Source of the DNA: Branchiostoma belcheri | Taxonomy: Eukaryota > Chordata > Leptocardii > Amphioxiformes > Branchiostomatidae | Reading direction: 5' to 3' | DNA length: 64,000 nucleotides | Assembly: GCF_001625305.1 (NCBI RefSeq) | Contig: NW_017803391.1 | Span: 169,903 to 233,902 of the forward strand | Part shown: one piece after another, positions 1-12,884 of the stretch | Layout: every line of letters starts with the position of its first letter | How positions within the stretch are numbered: position 1 is the stretch's first letter | Program-made: the position numbers and the translations under genes | Notes under the pieces: generated by a model | What the model saw: the letters and a program-made list of their open reading frames with translations, nothing else | Database searches by the model: none | Told to the model about the DNA's origin: nothing

Positions 1-91
1 GGGATTTTTGCATTGGTCCTTTTTTCGCCCAGTGACTTCATATTTTTTTCTTACAAAATCCAAGAAGCAACATATTAAACTGTTATGGCCT
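1..91. mobile_element. Right-end fragment of the TIR element at the window edge
   Basis: ttcgcccagtgacttca, then aaaatccaagaagcaacata and ttaaactgttatggcct: a diverged right half of the 45.1 kb type, cut by the window start. Confidence 0.35.
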
Positions 92-2083
92 GAAAGACTG
101 CAAAGATGGGTACTTACTGCGTTACTTGTGTTAATGTCTGTGCTACCCTTCAAGTATTCCAACACCTTGTCCAAGTTCCCTGCTCGTGCTGCACGCAGGA
201 AACTCGCATTCCCATCACTCTGTAAAACAGGACGAAATACAGACATGAGTTACCATGACAACATGTATCAAATACCATGTACTTTCACCTTCAAACTCAG
301 CATCTCATTACCTTCTCTTGGGAACATACAACGTAACAAGGATCCATAAAACCTAATCAGAGACCTATACAAAATTTATTTAGTTTTAAAATACTTTTTA
401 AAAGTCAATTCAAATGATTTTTTCAGAGACATATTTCTGCCATTTACGGGAAAGCTTGCCTTTTCCTCATGGGTTATCAGATACCCAAGTAAGTAGAAAG
501 GCATAACAGGGTCTCTGCAACCAGCCCAGAACTTTGAGTGTACTGGTGCATGCAGGTAATGTGCCCTTAATTTGTCTGGACCCCTTAAGGAGGTCAGGTA
601 AGGATAACCAAACCAAATCTTATTGATCACATCATTAGATTGAAGATCCCATTTTTGAGACCTCCAAGTCACCCAAGGTGAGGGCATCATCAGTGACAAG
701 ATCTTAATTTCATTAGCACGAGGATGTAGATCTTACTTAGTCTTCTGATACCGCATCTTTACATCCAATTTTAACCCATTTTTTAATTCATTCATTCCTT
801 CATTTGTTCATTCATTCAGTCTGTCTCTGACACAATGTATTCCTAGCTATCCCTCTTTATTTACTCAATCTTTCCTTTAGTTAAATACTCAATTCGTCCA
901 GTTATGCATTTGTCCATCCATCCATCCATCCATCCATCCATCCATCCATCCATCCATCCATCCATCCACCCATCCAAATCAGACTTTCAGTCTACATTAG
1001 AGTTGTTATCACCAGACTGCACATTGTCCACACTTCATTCATTGCTAAAGAACCAAATCTAGCAAGACAAATACTACCCAGGCACCTTCACGCAGACAAG
1101 GATGCATCAGTGTGTAAGGAAATAGATGGAACGCAGCATGTTGCAGGGATTGGACATAATCCATTTGCCAGGCTCCGTTTTACACATGGAAAAGTCATTG
1201 CGGTAATGGACTTGGCAGGGGGATGCAATGGTGAACATGAAAAGTTCCAATTTAAAAATTACATGAACTACGATGTATGAAACTTAAACTTGTAGTCCAT
1301 TAAAACAATAAAAGCTGTTAACTTTTCTGGACTGATGTACAAACATACAGTCACAGTATATAATAAATGTAGGAGAGCCAAGATGATTCGACTAGCAGTT
1401 CTGATAAATTGATGTTCTTAACATTGACTTTGCAACAGCAGTGCAACTGTCAACCACACCCACACTGACACTGTACATGTCTGGGCATGACCTTAATTTT
1501 GGTATATGGGCATTATATAATATCAGCTATGTTATTGTGGCTGGGAATTAATTACATTCAAATGAAGGATGCGTGGGAGAATTACAGATGAGTAATTAAG
1601 GGAGCTTGGAGGTCAAGAGGGACGAGATACGTAATCAGGCCGGATCATGTCTTGACCACGTATGGCATGCCAGAGTGCCACAGGACAGCCCTGCCGCAGG
1701 CACCCTCTGCCTTGTTTTGGCAGCATTCTTCAGATGTTCCTGTTGCCGTCTAGCCCTGGGGATGACACTGTGAACAGCACCAACCCCACCAACTACAACA
1801 CCAAACTATACATTCCCCCTCTCAACCCTCAATCCAAAAAATGAAGCAATTGTAAAATGTTCAGTGGGTTAATCAGTCCCCAGCCATGGTTTGAATGCTA
1901 GATGTGCCAGCAGCAGTAGTGTTATGAATACAGAAGCAGGGAGAGGGTGCCCTGCCCCCCTCGGCTTCCGGCTAATGAGTTAGCAGCTGTCAAACATGTC
2001 CTTAGCAAACAAAAGTGCAAGGAAAGTACGTCGCCTATGTTTGCCCTCATAAGTCTGCAAAAGGAAGGTGTGATTCTAGTTAC
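92..2083. other. Non-coding, apart from the microsatellite
   Basis: AT-rich; likely intron of the minus-strand gene. A segment at 427-488 has plus-strand splice-like ends (tttttcag and a GTAAGT) but is open in all three frames, so it says little. Confidence 0.5.
913..976. repeat. (CCAT)n tetranucleotide microsatellite
   Basis: About 14-15 units of ccat, nearly perfect. Confidence 0.9.
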
Positions 2084-2137
2084 CGTTCCAATTTCGATGA
2101 CTTCTGGCTCGGCTAAATGCGCCTTCCCTTCCTCCAT
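2084..2137 (-). CDS. Possible alternative first exon (18 codons, acidic)
   Basis: ATG at 2137 gives 18 codons (MEEGKAHLAEPEVIEIGT) ending at ACG|GTAACT (GT at 2083-2082), phase 0. It sits at the left end of a CpG-retaining islet (2080-2450). The acidic, soluble N-terminus resembles the style of the 3.7 kb exon rather than the LGCTI exons. Confidence 0.4.
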
Positions 2138-2450
2138 TTTTTGGTCCCGCAATACCACTCTGATCTACCCTTGGATTCCACAAATGCTGCCCCTTCGGTG
2201 GAGACTGGGACAACCCCAGATATATATTTATAACAGAGTCACCCACTCCGAACCATCAAATTTCACAGTCTGACATGACACCAGTGAGGAAAGGCTCTTC
2301 CACGGGTCCCAAGCCTCCGATTCATAAACAGGGCATCCTTCTCACGTCATACGTCCAAGTTCCGACCGGAAAAACGTATTCCGAACTGCCAATGACAATA
2401 GACGGTCATAAAAAAATTACCGTCTGGAGGCTTGAAGACCAAGAGAGTGA
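2138..2450 (-). promoter_or_regulatory. CpG-retaining promoter-like islet with CRE- and ETS-like sites
   Basis: Upstream of the 2.1 kb ATG. TCACGTCA at 2342-2349 is one base from a consensus CRE, and ACCGGAAAA at 2364-2372 is an ETS-type core. CpG density is well above the flanks. A plus-strand open frame here (2275-2622) looks incidental. Confidence 0.35.
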
Positions 2451-3710
2451 CGTTGTGCTAAAAATAAAACCCGCATCATGGCACATTCCATTTAGAGACA
2501 CCCATATATTATTACACACACACATTGCTGTTCTACTTTCTACAAGTCATTTCACATGGTTGACATTGACTTTAAAGCTCAAAGTCAAGGGAGGGGGAGA
2601 CTTGCAATTACTCTTACGGTAAGTGATGTTACCAAAGTGGTATCAGTCTTGAGCTCCAAGTTATGGCTGCAATAGACTATGCGGTTAATAAATGGCAAGA
2701 TGGAAAAGAGGGAGCCAGCTGCCACTCGAGGTATGCCTGAAATGGCAATGATGCCTCTGCAACATACATCCAATAATCACCGCAGTTCAGACCGCCTCCA
2801 CAGCCTGGCCGCCTCTAATTGGCATTCTGGCTGTAGTTCAGGACATTGCAACAGAATTTTACAGATCAATGTATGTTGTCTCTCTTAAATCTAAGACTGC
2901 TGATCTCAGAAAACTATTGCTACAGGCAAAGAGAGAGCTATTTGATACAAGCATGATACAACACATCATACAAAACAACAGTTTTATTACGACAGTAGAG
3001 CAGAGTTAATCTGATGCAACATCCGTATGTAAAAATAGCACAGCATTACAATCATACATGTCTGTCTGTCTGAATTCCCAGTCTGGTGACAATATAAAGC
3101 TCTCAAAAAGGCAGCTCAATGACTTCAAAATCAGTCTTGACGTGTTGCATCCCATCTCTTGATGTTCAAATATCCCGTTCAAGTACTCCCCATGTATGGA
3201 GCTCAGGGTGTGAATGTCCTAAGGATGGGAGGAGGGTACCGCCCATCATGATTGATTGACAGCAGAAACAGGTGCACAGATGACCCAGTCAACATGGAAT
3301 ACTTCCCCTATCTCCCCATGATATTTCACAAGGTCGTTGGCAAAGTCGCACCACACAGAGACCTCAGTACCTACACTGAACCTTCACTAGGAGACTTAAC
3401 CTTGATCTAGATGTCTCCGGCCAGACTTGATATAAGGGGTTGTGTGATCTTTGAACCGAGAGATCATATTACACCCAGCTGTTGTTTCCAAGTATCAACG
3501 TGTCCTTGCCACCCTTACAACAAATATAGCACAAAGAGGCCGCGGGAGGGGAGCTAAACCGACTTCCACTGACAAATGAGCAAAGATACATTAAAACATA
3601 CGCTAGATTACCACCCAGTCACTGCGAAAATCATATAGCATAGATCAGAACCAACTAATCAAGAGGACCAGGCAATAATGACATCGCTCTACTACTGGTT
3701 AGGTACTAAC

Positions 3711-3791
3711 CTCCTTGTGACGATGCCTACGCTTTTTCCTTGGTTTCTCCGGGCTCTTCTCTTCCACCACAATGACAGCGGATTCTGACAT
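3711..3791 (-). CDS. Alternative first coding exon, acidic then strongly basic (27 codons)
   Basis: ATG at 3791 opens 27 codons ending at GAG|GTTAGT (GT at 3710-3709), phase 0. The peptide has a hydrophobic-acidic start (SESAVIVVEEK) and a basic cluster (KPRKKRRHRHK) that could act as a nuclear localisation or acidic-phospholipid-binding patch (inference). Upstream CpGs are kept. The frame is open upstream of the ATG without another AUG, so I take 3791 as the start. Confidence 0.55.
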
Positions 3792-4270
3792 GGTTTTAGT
3801 TGCAAAAGTGTTGCAAATATGTATGCAACACAATATGCAAGGACACACAAAACACACAAAAGCGGGGAAAGCACACAAAAACGGGGGAAAGTAGAGAAAA
3901 GGGGAAGGCTTACGCCTGTACACTTGGACCAGGGATGGGGGGAACTAGAACATACACGACACTAGCTACGTTAGGCCTATGGGGATCAAATTTCAAAACA
4001 TTCCTGTCGGTCACCTTATATCATCGGCCGGGTCGTCATTGGGTAGAAGTTTCCTTAAAAATAACAATCGACAGCATTCCAAGGGTTTTCCACATTCGTG
4101 CTTCAAACACTGAATGTGCTGCTGATAGGAAACAGCCACACAAGGTAGGGAGAGATAGGTTTTCATGTTTCGCAAAACTAACGTCTGGCATACCGTCAAC
4201 ATCTCGAGGCGCTAGAATAGCTGGGGCATTTTGGGACAAGATAATAAAGCCATATGGGAATGCCATTTCC
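3792..4270 (-). promoter_or_regulatory. Putative 5' UTR and promoter of the 3.7 kb first exon
   Basis: Upstream flank of the minus-strand ATG, with retained CpGs in 4008-4050 and 4180-4215. TTGCAAA/ATGCAA-type octamers recur at 3800-3845 (Oct- or C/EBP-like). The long plus-strand open frame across this region (3800-4282) has no domain I recognise and is treated as chance. Confidence 0.3.
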
Positions 4271-5329
4271 TCTGATGACTAATGGGTCCCAAATCTCCTG
4301 TCTCTTACTCATACATTCTTAAGATATTCTTGAAATTCTTGAAAATAACTCAAGGACAGCTATGAAAAGTACAACCTACATTGAAGACTACTCTTAAATG
4401 GAGAATGATTTCATAAAGTTATAAATAGAATAACAGGATTAAGTGTTCCAGCTGACAAGTGTAAGTTAACCTAAATGTATGACCTGGCCCTGTCTGTTGG
4501 TGTCAGGGTTGCAGCTAGTAGTGTTGACATGGTCTCTTGTATAGCTACACCTAGCAGGTAACATGTCTACAAGCTAAGGAGGCACATGTATTTAGTATCG
4601 ATACTTCGTTTTGTAATGTTAGTTCCACAAGTTTTCTGAAATCACAATTACTGTGGAAATAGATAACATTATCTATCAGAGTGTATTATTTATATTTGTG
4701 TTATGATAGCTCATCCCTTGCTAAATATGGATAAAAATAGATATTCCTCCTAATTTTGTTGCTACTGAACATTACTTATGAGGTTGTAGATATGTTTAGA
4801 AGAGACCATCAGTGGAACTAGGCCACCAGTGATTATGTAATGGCTTCAGGCTAGATCAACTCCCCCCCCTGGGATGAACCCCAGGTTTCCCAGGATCCCC
4901 TGGGGTGTAAAACAGGTGCAGTCCTACACCAAAGTGGCTTCTGTATTACACACAAGACCCCATACTTCCTGGGGGTTCTGCCTGATGAACTGCTCTGAAC
5001 AAGCAGTTGATAGTGATCTCAATACAAAGATTACTCCAAATATTCCTGCCATTTCTTTAACATTTACCAAATCAATTCAAAGTAACCTTACATTTTTGAC
5101 AAAAATATCATCAAACTGAAGAAGCTGAAATGATACAAATGTATGTAGCATGTGATGGTATGGTTTTCAAATACTGTAAAATGTCAATTTTTCTAGTCAG
5201 ACAAGCTGTAATGATAGACAAAAAAATGTAATATTCATCCAGGCTAATATGAAGAGAGTAGCAGGTGTGACAATGTGGTACCCAATGCCCCCCACCCTTC
5301 ACTCCACATGCCCCTTCTGTTCCCCACAG
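4271..5329. other. No gene seen
   Basis: AT-rich sequence with a C-run near 4861-4868; short frames without recognisable content. Confidence 0.5.
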
Positions 5330-5416
5330 GCGGGCTTTGTTATGTATGCTGCTCCAGACCATCTCTTCTACAGCGTATTGTTCCTTACGCTGCTGGGGGA
5401 TTTCCTCCACTTATGA
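5330..5416 (+). CDS. Possible plus-strand terminal exon, hydrophobic (28 codons)
   Basis: A strong acceptor (CCTTCTGTTCCCCACAG, ending 5329) precedes AGFVMYAAPDHLFYSV, then LFLTLLGDFLHL and TGA at 5414-5416, phase 0. The segment would be a C-terminal membrane helix. The opposite strand is also open but lacks an ATG (it begins at GTG) and a donor. A canonical polyA signal is not evident nearby. Source gene and upstream exons not identified. Confidence 0.28.
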   Translation, partial: AGFVMYAAPDHLFYSVLFLTLLGDFLHL

Positions 5417-8400
5417 CATATTGGTGGGCGTTGGACCATCCAATAGCCAAGCTGTGATGATCTCAAATACACACGTACCATAAAATGTAAACAATGACGC
5501 TGTTCAGAGAAATAGAAAGACATGACTATTTTTAAAAAGTGGGTAATAATATATATAGCATGTGATGGTATCGTAATAATAAGCAAGTACTAGTAATAAT
5601 ATTTGTTAATGTTACTTTTGAAACTAATGTTACTATTCAAACTAATAGACTGTATGCTAATAACTAATATATAAGCTGAAAATATGTCAATCCAAAAATA
5701 TTGAGAGTCTTCAGCTGTTGGGTAAAAATAGACATTATTTATCACATATTACACTATCACAACATAGACACTACTGTAAGATCTTATGTCCTTTTGAAAT
5801 TCAAGCTTAATGCCAATTCTAACATGTAACTTAAGCTTCTTCCTACTGCCTACGTAATGTACATTTTGTAACCCCATATCCAATTGAACTTTAAAAGTGT
5901 GTCAAATGGCTACATGTGCCTTGCCATGCAAGGAGAAAATTAACTTCTACGTTCTAGCGTTACTCATTTTCCATATTTCATATGCAAGATCAACACAATT
6001 ATAGAGCTCTGAAGGTTTGAAGTGGACCTCTTTTGTGCCCACTTCAGCATGTGTTATAAGCACCTCAAAGCAAAGGCGACATAAGGGAAAATATCCCTAT
6101 TCAAAGCAGATTTGCATGGGTTTTTATAACTCCTCTGGGCATTGAAAAGAGCAGATTTTCTTTCAACCAGAAAGATTAAATCTGTTGCAATCTGAAGATT
6201 AAAGGATTAAAATCCAGCTACGACACAGAGATAATATTTACTGGGACTAATCACATTTCAAACAGGTTATCTGACAAGGTATAGAGATTAAAGAGATCGA
6301 AATAAAAGAACAGTAAAGTCTTTAATCTAATCTGAAATGCAGGAGAAAATGCAATCCAATAGCTATTTTGTCATTGAACACTTTCCCTTGCGATTCGCTT
6401 TGAATTATTCAAACTGTATGAAATAACACTGTAGAAATAGAATGTCCAATTTTCCAAAATCATTATGGCAACAGCTCATTTTTCAAGATAGCTGATAATG
6501 AACCATGTGAAAACTTATCTGTACTGGCAGGCATTATCCAAGATCTGCCAGGATATTTGTGATGTTGCTACCAATTGTGAGTCAGCATGACAAATGACAG
6601 GATCTATAAGACTTGAAGACAGACTTGCAAGCAAGAGTCTTAGAGGCCACTATAATGTCATGTGTAAGGCATACATCACACCCACTACAACTGGTTGTCA
6701 AATATACACCTGAGGAGACTTAACCGTGAACATGCTAAGGAGTGTTGTAACACGCCTTTAGTCAGTACTGGGTTACATGTAATTCAGCCTGCTGATGGTT
6801 AAAAACAACCTTTTTTCTGTAGGTACGATCATGATTGAGCTCTGTACAATGAATATACTACAATCATACAATGCAACATCTTTCTTCCAGTATGATCTGC
6901 AATACGGCAATACCGGTAGCCAATTTCCCATGGTGCAATTCAGTATGATTGTGAAGTGCCTGTGTGCAATATCTCATGATTGCTAAAAGGCAGTAAGTAT
7001 GGACCAATGTATCAAAGTTGTCTGGAGGTGAAGTGCAAGGAATATATCACAGTGCAATAAGTTCTCGCTGTGAAGTTCAGCAAATTACAATCAATATATG
7101 ATACTTAACAGCAAACAATTCTGTCAGATCATACTCACACTATAAGAAAGCAGAGATTTCACGAAGGATACTGGTACCTGTCAATACTGTTGACAAGGAC
7201 TTATACCCTTACACTCAGTGGCTAATAAACTATGAGCCTGCACATAAATTTGGCAGTATCAATACTCAGATGTTAGATCACTGGCCAGCAGGAACAAAGA
7301 TGACCATTTACCTTCTTGACTTTTATCGATGCCAAGCTAAGCTACGAGTGGGGATATATGTCAGCCATTCTATGTATAAATGCTAGAGTCAGATGCTTGA
7401 CCGCAGATGGCAATTACACTGGGTAAACAAGAGCATTTCCAGTGTATTTAGATTGGATGCATCTCATTATGCTCATAATGTGAGCAGTGAGGCCATGGGT
7501 CATTGTTTGTATCAGTGAACAAACAACACTCAAGGTTTTCAGTTATGACACAAAATGATCATTTGGAATTGGAGAAAGTCAATATCATCATCTGTTTTTA
7601 CAGCACTGTTGATCCAACATTGAATGACATGTTTACCCCTTTCCTAAATGGACTACCAGAATACATTGTATTCTAGGACAGTTCTCAATGACAATGTATT
7701 ATCACTGGAACAAAATATAAACTTACATTGATGCGATAGCATAACCAAAGATTAGCAATCCAAGGAATATTTATTGAGTATCATTTTTAACGACCATACA
7801 GCCTAATACATGACAATAAACTTTAACTAATGGTTTCTATGATGAGTTCGTGAAGGTGAAAGCATGTAATAACAATCATGATGAGATGAAAATTTCCCCT
7901 TTGCAAGCAAAATGTCAAGGGGAGGGGCCCAAGAATTGATATGCAGGCCAGAGAGGCAATATAACAATTTCAATCATGAGCACCAGCATAGCGTCTATGA
8001 CACAATAATACAAGTGACTAATCATGTACTGGAAAATCTACAACTATGGTTCTAATGTGCCTCTAATAAGGTTTATTCTGGGTCATACATGTATCTCTGA
8101 TAATTTACATCCAAACGTAGAATAATTTCTGGGCATTCATCTTATACGTATTTGTATCACATACAAGCTAATCAAGTTACTAGTTCGTACCACCTTCCTG
8201 TATGTAATTTCCATGCATTCAGGCCTTGCAATAAAACATGGATACCATATACATACTAATTGTGGGAGAAAGACCTCATGCCGCATCGGCAGATATTGTA
8301 TTGATCTTATTTTGGACGTAGCTTGAGAGATCATACATGTGCATTGGGGACTTGATGAAATTAGCAATGAGGATGTGGGTGGGCGGATCCTTATTCAGTT

Positions 8401-8580
8401 GCAGAGTTACAGCCTGAATACCATCCCCACCTGCGTTTTACATCCTGACATCCTTTCCTAAAAATACTGGACAATTTACAAGAACAGAACACATGAAGAT
8501 CAACAAAATTTCTTCACATCGACACCTCTTATCGGACATATCTTCTCTGAAGATGCTAAAGAATCAAGCACTATGTATAC
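5417..8580. other. Non-coding; holds the 6.2 kb homeodomain-site cluster
   Basis: A short element (agcatgtgatggtat) occurs at 5147 and again at 5557. A possible plus-strand acceptor (ttttttctgtag) at 6821 leads into 52 open codons to 6986 with repeated cagtatgat words; not convincing. Confidence 0.5.
6174..6332. promoter_or_regulatory. Cluster of seven GATTA/TAATC homeodomain cores
   Basis: GATTA or TAATC occurs at 6174, 6197, 6205, 6248, 6286, 6323 and 6328 within 159 bp, including a near-palindrome GGATTAAAATCC at 6204-6215. By chance about 0.3-0.6 would be expected. These are cores for K50 homeodomain factors (Otx, Gsc, Pitx families). Candidate enhancer in an intron or intergenic DNA. 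Confidence 0.4.
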
Positions 8581-8616
8581 ATGCAGATACATTCTGTTAT
8601 CATCCCTCCATCAAAT

Positions 8617-8710
8617 ATGGCTGCCAACATCAGTGGAAGAAGCGAGCATTCCGAGACTGCTAGCAGGAGAAACTCCCCGCCTGCCCCCAAATCCCCACCC
8701 TACCCTGTAG
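8617..8710 (+). CDS. Possible plus-strand first coding exon, Ser/Pro-rich (31 codons + 1 nt)
   Basis: ATG at 8617 with a good context (aatATGG) gives a peptide starting MAANISGRSEHSETASRRNS and continuing Pro/Lys-rich (PPAPKSPPYPV), ending at GTAG|GTAAGA (GT at 8711), phase 1. An upstream in-frame ATG at 8581 would add 12 residues. The phase matches the acceptor at 13292 (below). The minus strand here also has a fair acceptor, but two of its three frames stop quickly and the third looks less protein-like. Family not recognised. Confidence 0.35.
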
Positions 8711-8732
8711 GTAAGACAAGAAACAGACTTAC

Positions 8733-8762
8733 ATATCCAGAATCAGACTTGTCCTGCATCAT
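8733..8762 (-). CDS. Weak candidate first exon (10 codons) with GTAAGT donor
   Basis: The minus strand reads ATG ATG CAG then MMQDKSDSGY up to TAT|GTAAGT (GT at 8732-8731), phase 0 as in the better first exons. Very short and without other support. A CpG-retaining patch with ACGCG lies about 90 bp upstream. Confidence 0.18.
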
Positions 8763-10042
8763 TCCAGCTCTCTCACACACAGCTCCAGACAGAGCTGCTC
8801 CAACCTACATCCCAAACTCCCCACTTTTGAATAATTCAGCCTGGAATAATGATCGCGTCCCAGGATGCACACATCCAGTCACGTTCGGGACATAAACCTG
8901 TGATTACTGACATTCGACATAATGACATTCAAATCACATGCCTGCAGGATGGCCTGGCTATTTAACGAATTCTGGCCTCATTTGCATGCAGCATGCCCAA
9001 CTGTAGACAATAATATTGGGGAAAATGCATTAACAGCATGTCAGTGACAGTACTTCTGCAGAACGATGTGACCAATACTGCGCAGGGAAGAAGATGAAGA
9101 GGCATGAATTGATTTGCTGCAATAGGGGTACCCTGGAAAGGTATGAGGCCATTGCTGAGAGGGAGAGAATGGCAAAATCTCAGGTGTCACATGACAGTGA
9201 TTGATGTGAAACTTTTGAACAACACTGCCTCATCATAGCTTTTCTCTAATTAACACAAAAGCAAACAATAACTTTAAAACTGTTCAAAAAATTTGGACAG
9301 CATATCTACAACGATAAACTCTTTTTCCGACACCAAAGATAGAAAAATAAGAATCAATATGGCCTCTCCGTTCTACAGCAGTTGATGTATAATCAAATAT
9401 TCATGAGATGGAAGATAAAAACTGTATCAGGCCAGGGGCTGAAGCCAGCATACTGAATTTTTCATGGGGTCCCTCAATTACCCAGGACTGACTACATTTC
9501 GCTGCAAAGACAGACTTTCCAAATCACATTTCCCGGAGACAAATGAGATTTAAACTCCAAAGCATCCTGAATATTTTACAAGAAAATCTTTGCCCAAGAC
9601 ACATATATAAGAAGAAGAAATGATGAGAGAGATACAATATTTCGCCCTCCCAGCATTAGAATTCTGGGCACATGTGCTGGGGCCTCACGATCGATAAATG
9701 GGGCGTTCTGGGATACATCAGTATGATTTAAGGTGGGGGGGAAGGCGTATATGCGACACAAGCAGAATACAAATCTACAAATATTACATACTTCAGAACA
9801 ACTTCCAGTAATAATTACCTATTAAACTAATTCATTCAATTTATTTTTTCACAGTTCACAATATCACAAAATGTTGGTTTACATATCACACTTAAATACA
9901 GCACTTGGTTTTGGAATTCCATATCAATGTGATGGTGACATTTCAAACACAGGTTCCATTATGGCAAGTGAGTACAACAAAAAGGAAGAATCCCAGCATG
10001 TCCAATACACTGACAGAGCAGGAAATATCCCCTTCAACGATT

Positions 10043-10063
10043 GACCCTCTCCAGGGTGCTGAA
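10043..10063 (-). promoter_or_regulatory. Weaker RE1-like element, minus orientation
   Basis: Minus strand TTCAGCACCCTGGAGAG then GGTC; 16 of 21 to the canonical RE1, intact left half site. Confidence 0.28.
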
Positions 10064-10591
10064 GGTTGCTGAGTCATGAAATGTCCAGGTACCAAAAGGG
10101 CCCCATTCTCCCTAACTGTTCTCCCATTGGGCAGGCATAGCCATTCCCTCCTCATTCATCAAACTATACACCCATAAACACAGTCAGGTAAGGCTGCAGT
10201 GTATCGGATACTTTAACCTTTTCTCTATACCTATATGGCCATGGATATAGAATAAATAATTAATTTCCAAATGAACTAATTGATTGTGGTTATTACTAGT
10301 ACCTATCCAATGGAAAATATTAATTTCGCAAAATTGGTAAGTAGTAACATATATACAGTATTTGTAATACAGACACGTATGAAATTAGACATTATGATTG
10401 CGTCAGTTGCTGGAATCGTGACAATTTCTCAGCCCCGAAAGCCAACAGTGATGGTGTACATGTACGTCTACATGCTCATGTAATAAAGCAGGATTCAGCC
10501 TTGTAGCATTATTGGTTTCCACCCTTGTAAAATTTATACTTCATGCTGTGATAGGTCGGCCTTGGCAGCATGACACAAGCAAACATCAAGT

Positions 10592-10599
10592 TGACGTCA
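10592..10599. promoter_or_regulatory. Perfect CRE palindrome TGACGTCA
   Basis: Consensus CREB/ATF site with its CpG intact in otherwise CpG-poor DNA. No adjacent exon seen. Confidence 0.25.
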
Positions 10600-12884
10600 T
10601 CTTGATGGTAGGGGGTCTCGGGTGTAGCATTATGCTCTTAATTTCTTATGAAGGCACCTTAAGAGGTTGAGCTTTTAAGACAATCTCAAGGACTACAATG
10701 CCCTATAAAGCCCTAATATTCCTTGACACATACATGCATTGTAAATAAAACTGATGAACAATATTCATTGAATCTTAAAGAAAAATGCCAACTTAAATGT
10801 GTTGTGCACAGAACTTTATGACACAGTGTACAGTTTAACGCTACAGAATTTCTTCAAAGACATAACATGAAAGAACATCCACCATACTGTTTTAAAATCA
10901 AATTTTGTATATCAGTTGTACAATCATAAAATCTCCATTCTGACTAAGTAGATCCTTTCCTAGATTATCAATCAGTAAGAGCAAGAAATGACCACAGTAA
11001 GAGATGAGGAAGGCAATTATTTCTCTTCAACCTTCTTCTTGTTGGGGCACTAGCCCGGTTGGTAATAAATTTGCATTCAATTAGTTGTGGGGTTAGGCAG
11101 GACAGATCTAGAGAAGGCTAATCTCTACGTACCACACTGTGTTTGGTGGTAAGGATACTAGTAGTACATAAATGTATATCTTTTAAATGGTCAGCCTTGT
11201 AGTGAAAAATCACATGACCCTGCATATAGGACAAACCCTGCACCAGTCTTTAATTAATCTCTGCAATTTATGAAACTGGGGCAAAAACACTATTGCCTAT
11301 TTGACAGCTCAGCACACTTCCATTAACAGCTAATCTATGATCATCAAGCATTTCTTGACATCTCATCTAGGTGAAAATCCCTTTCCTAATTGAGGGAGAG
11401 TTTTTACTGGAATTGCTTCATATTTTCTTCACATTACCATTTTTCATATACATGTAATAGTCTTACGGAGCACAGGTGGCGGCTTATTCTTATTCTGTAT
11501 TACAGACTGCGATAATATACTACTATGATTATGTTGCCCTTTTCTACAAGTTTCAACTTTTTAAAATGTTACTTGTCTTGAATAATTTGGAAATCTAGCT
11601 GAACATGTGGACATGTACATTGTAGGTCTTAGTTCACTATTGTTAATGTCCTGGTAGTCTATGTTCTAAGGTACATGGTTACATATGTATCTAAATTTAA
11701 TTGTCCTAACGAAAGACTTGAGCTATTGCAAACATGATACTTCCAGAATAACCAACCATCAGGAAAGGCTTTTTTTGGGTCCTTAGAATTGTTGATAAGG
11801 GATACTAACTGACAACATTTTCTGCATCCACATAGAGGTTATATATCAAACACCACCTGAACCCAATGAACTCATTTCCACCAGACATTGATTTATGGCA
11901 TGCACACACCAGGGGTCAAGTGATATGGCTGGCTTGTTACAGGGCAGGTCAGTGTCTACTACCATATCACATCTTCAAAAGTACATCACATCTTCAAACA
12001 CTATGGGGACACTTAGAGCAGAGAAGCAGATCACTGATAAGAATTCTGCAAGGAGGCTTGGATCCATCAGAGGAGGAGGGAGTCTTGATCTTTGGACCTT
12101 GCAGAAGATTAAACGCAAGAGCGGACGTCAGGAAAGAGGGTATCACACCCACACACCAAGCCAAGCCCTAATGCTGAGGCAGAATGTACGTCTCTACTTT
12201 TCTGATGTGGATCAATAGCTAGATGTAGATAGTAGACATTCTGACTGCACTGGGGAGTCATGGGCTGGCATGAGTAAAACATGTGAGACTGGTCAATACT
12301 GCACACATTAAGAAAATCTAACAGTCCATATGTAAAGTTCCAATTCATTGAGTCTTATCTGAGTTGTACATTGTGCAATAGAATTTATCTTATTCTTGAC
12401 CTAGAGGTTGCTAGTGGTGACGTGACCTGCTGGGGGTAAAAATTCAGTGGACTTCTACTGTCTTGCCACGTATCTTTTGAAAAATCAGCCCAATTTATAT
12501 GGAAAACCTAGTGTTATGCCTCAGTGACCTTCCCAATACCATGCAGCCACAGTCTGTTGAACTAATGTAAGGTCAAGGAAGACTACATGAACATTCCAAG
12601 TACCAGGCTATCACAAAGCCATCAAACAGTTGAAGTGTATGAAAAGTTTTGGCATGAAAACATGGTAACATAATAAATTTAATGAAAGTGTTCCTCAGCA
12701 CAGTTCACAGCTCTGCATGCCCTTTCGGTAAGCATAAATCAGGCCTTTAACGCAAAATGACACCTAAAATCAACATAAAAATGTATTAACATAAGCCTTG
12801 TGATTTAATGTAATTTACAATCAGCTCTGAGAATTTAGCATGATTCATAATCACTACCCCTGGCCAACAACAAGATGAGTATAG

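Larger units (their letters stand above)
8763..12884. other. Non-coding; RE1-like site at 10.0 kb, CRE at 10.6 kb
   Basis: Holds an octamer ATTTGCAT near 8981. No exon with both splice sites in a sensible frame. Confidence 0.5.

Noticed and set aside
427-488. Plus-strand 62-nt segment with acceptor- and donor-like ends
   Set aside because: Open in all three frames, so the frame gives no evidence; short pyrimidine tract.
3800-4282. 160-codon plus-strand open frame
   Set aside because: Antisense to the 3.7 kb first exon and its flank, no motif, and explained by the open composition of the CpG islet.
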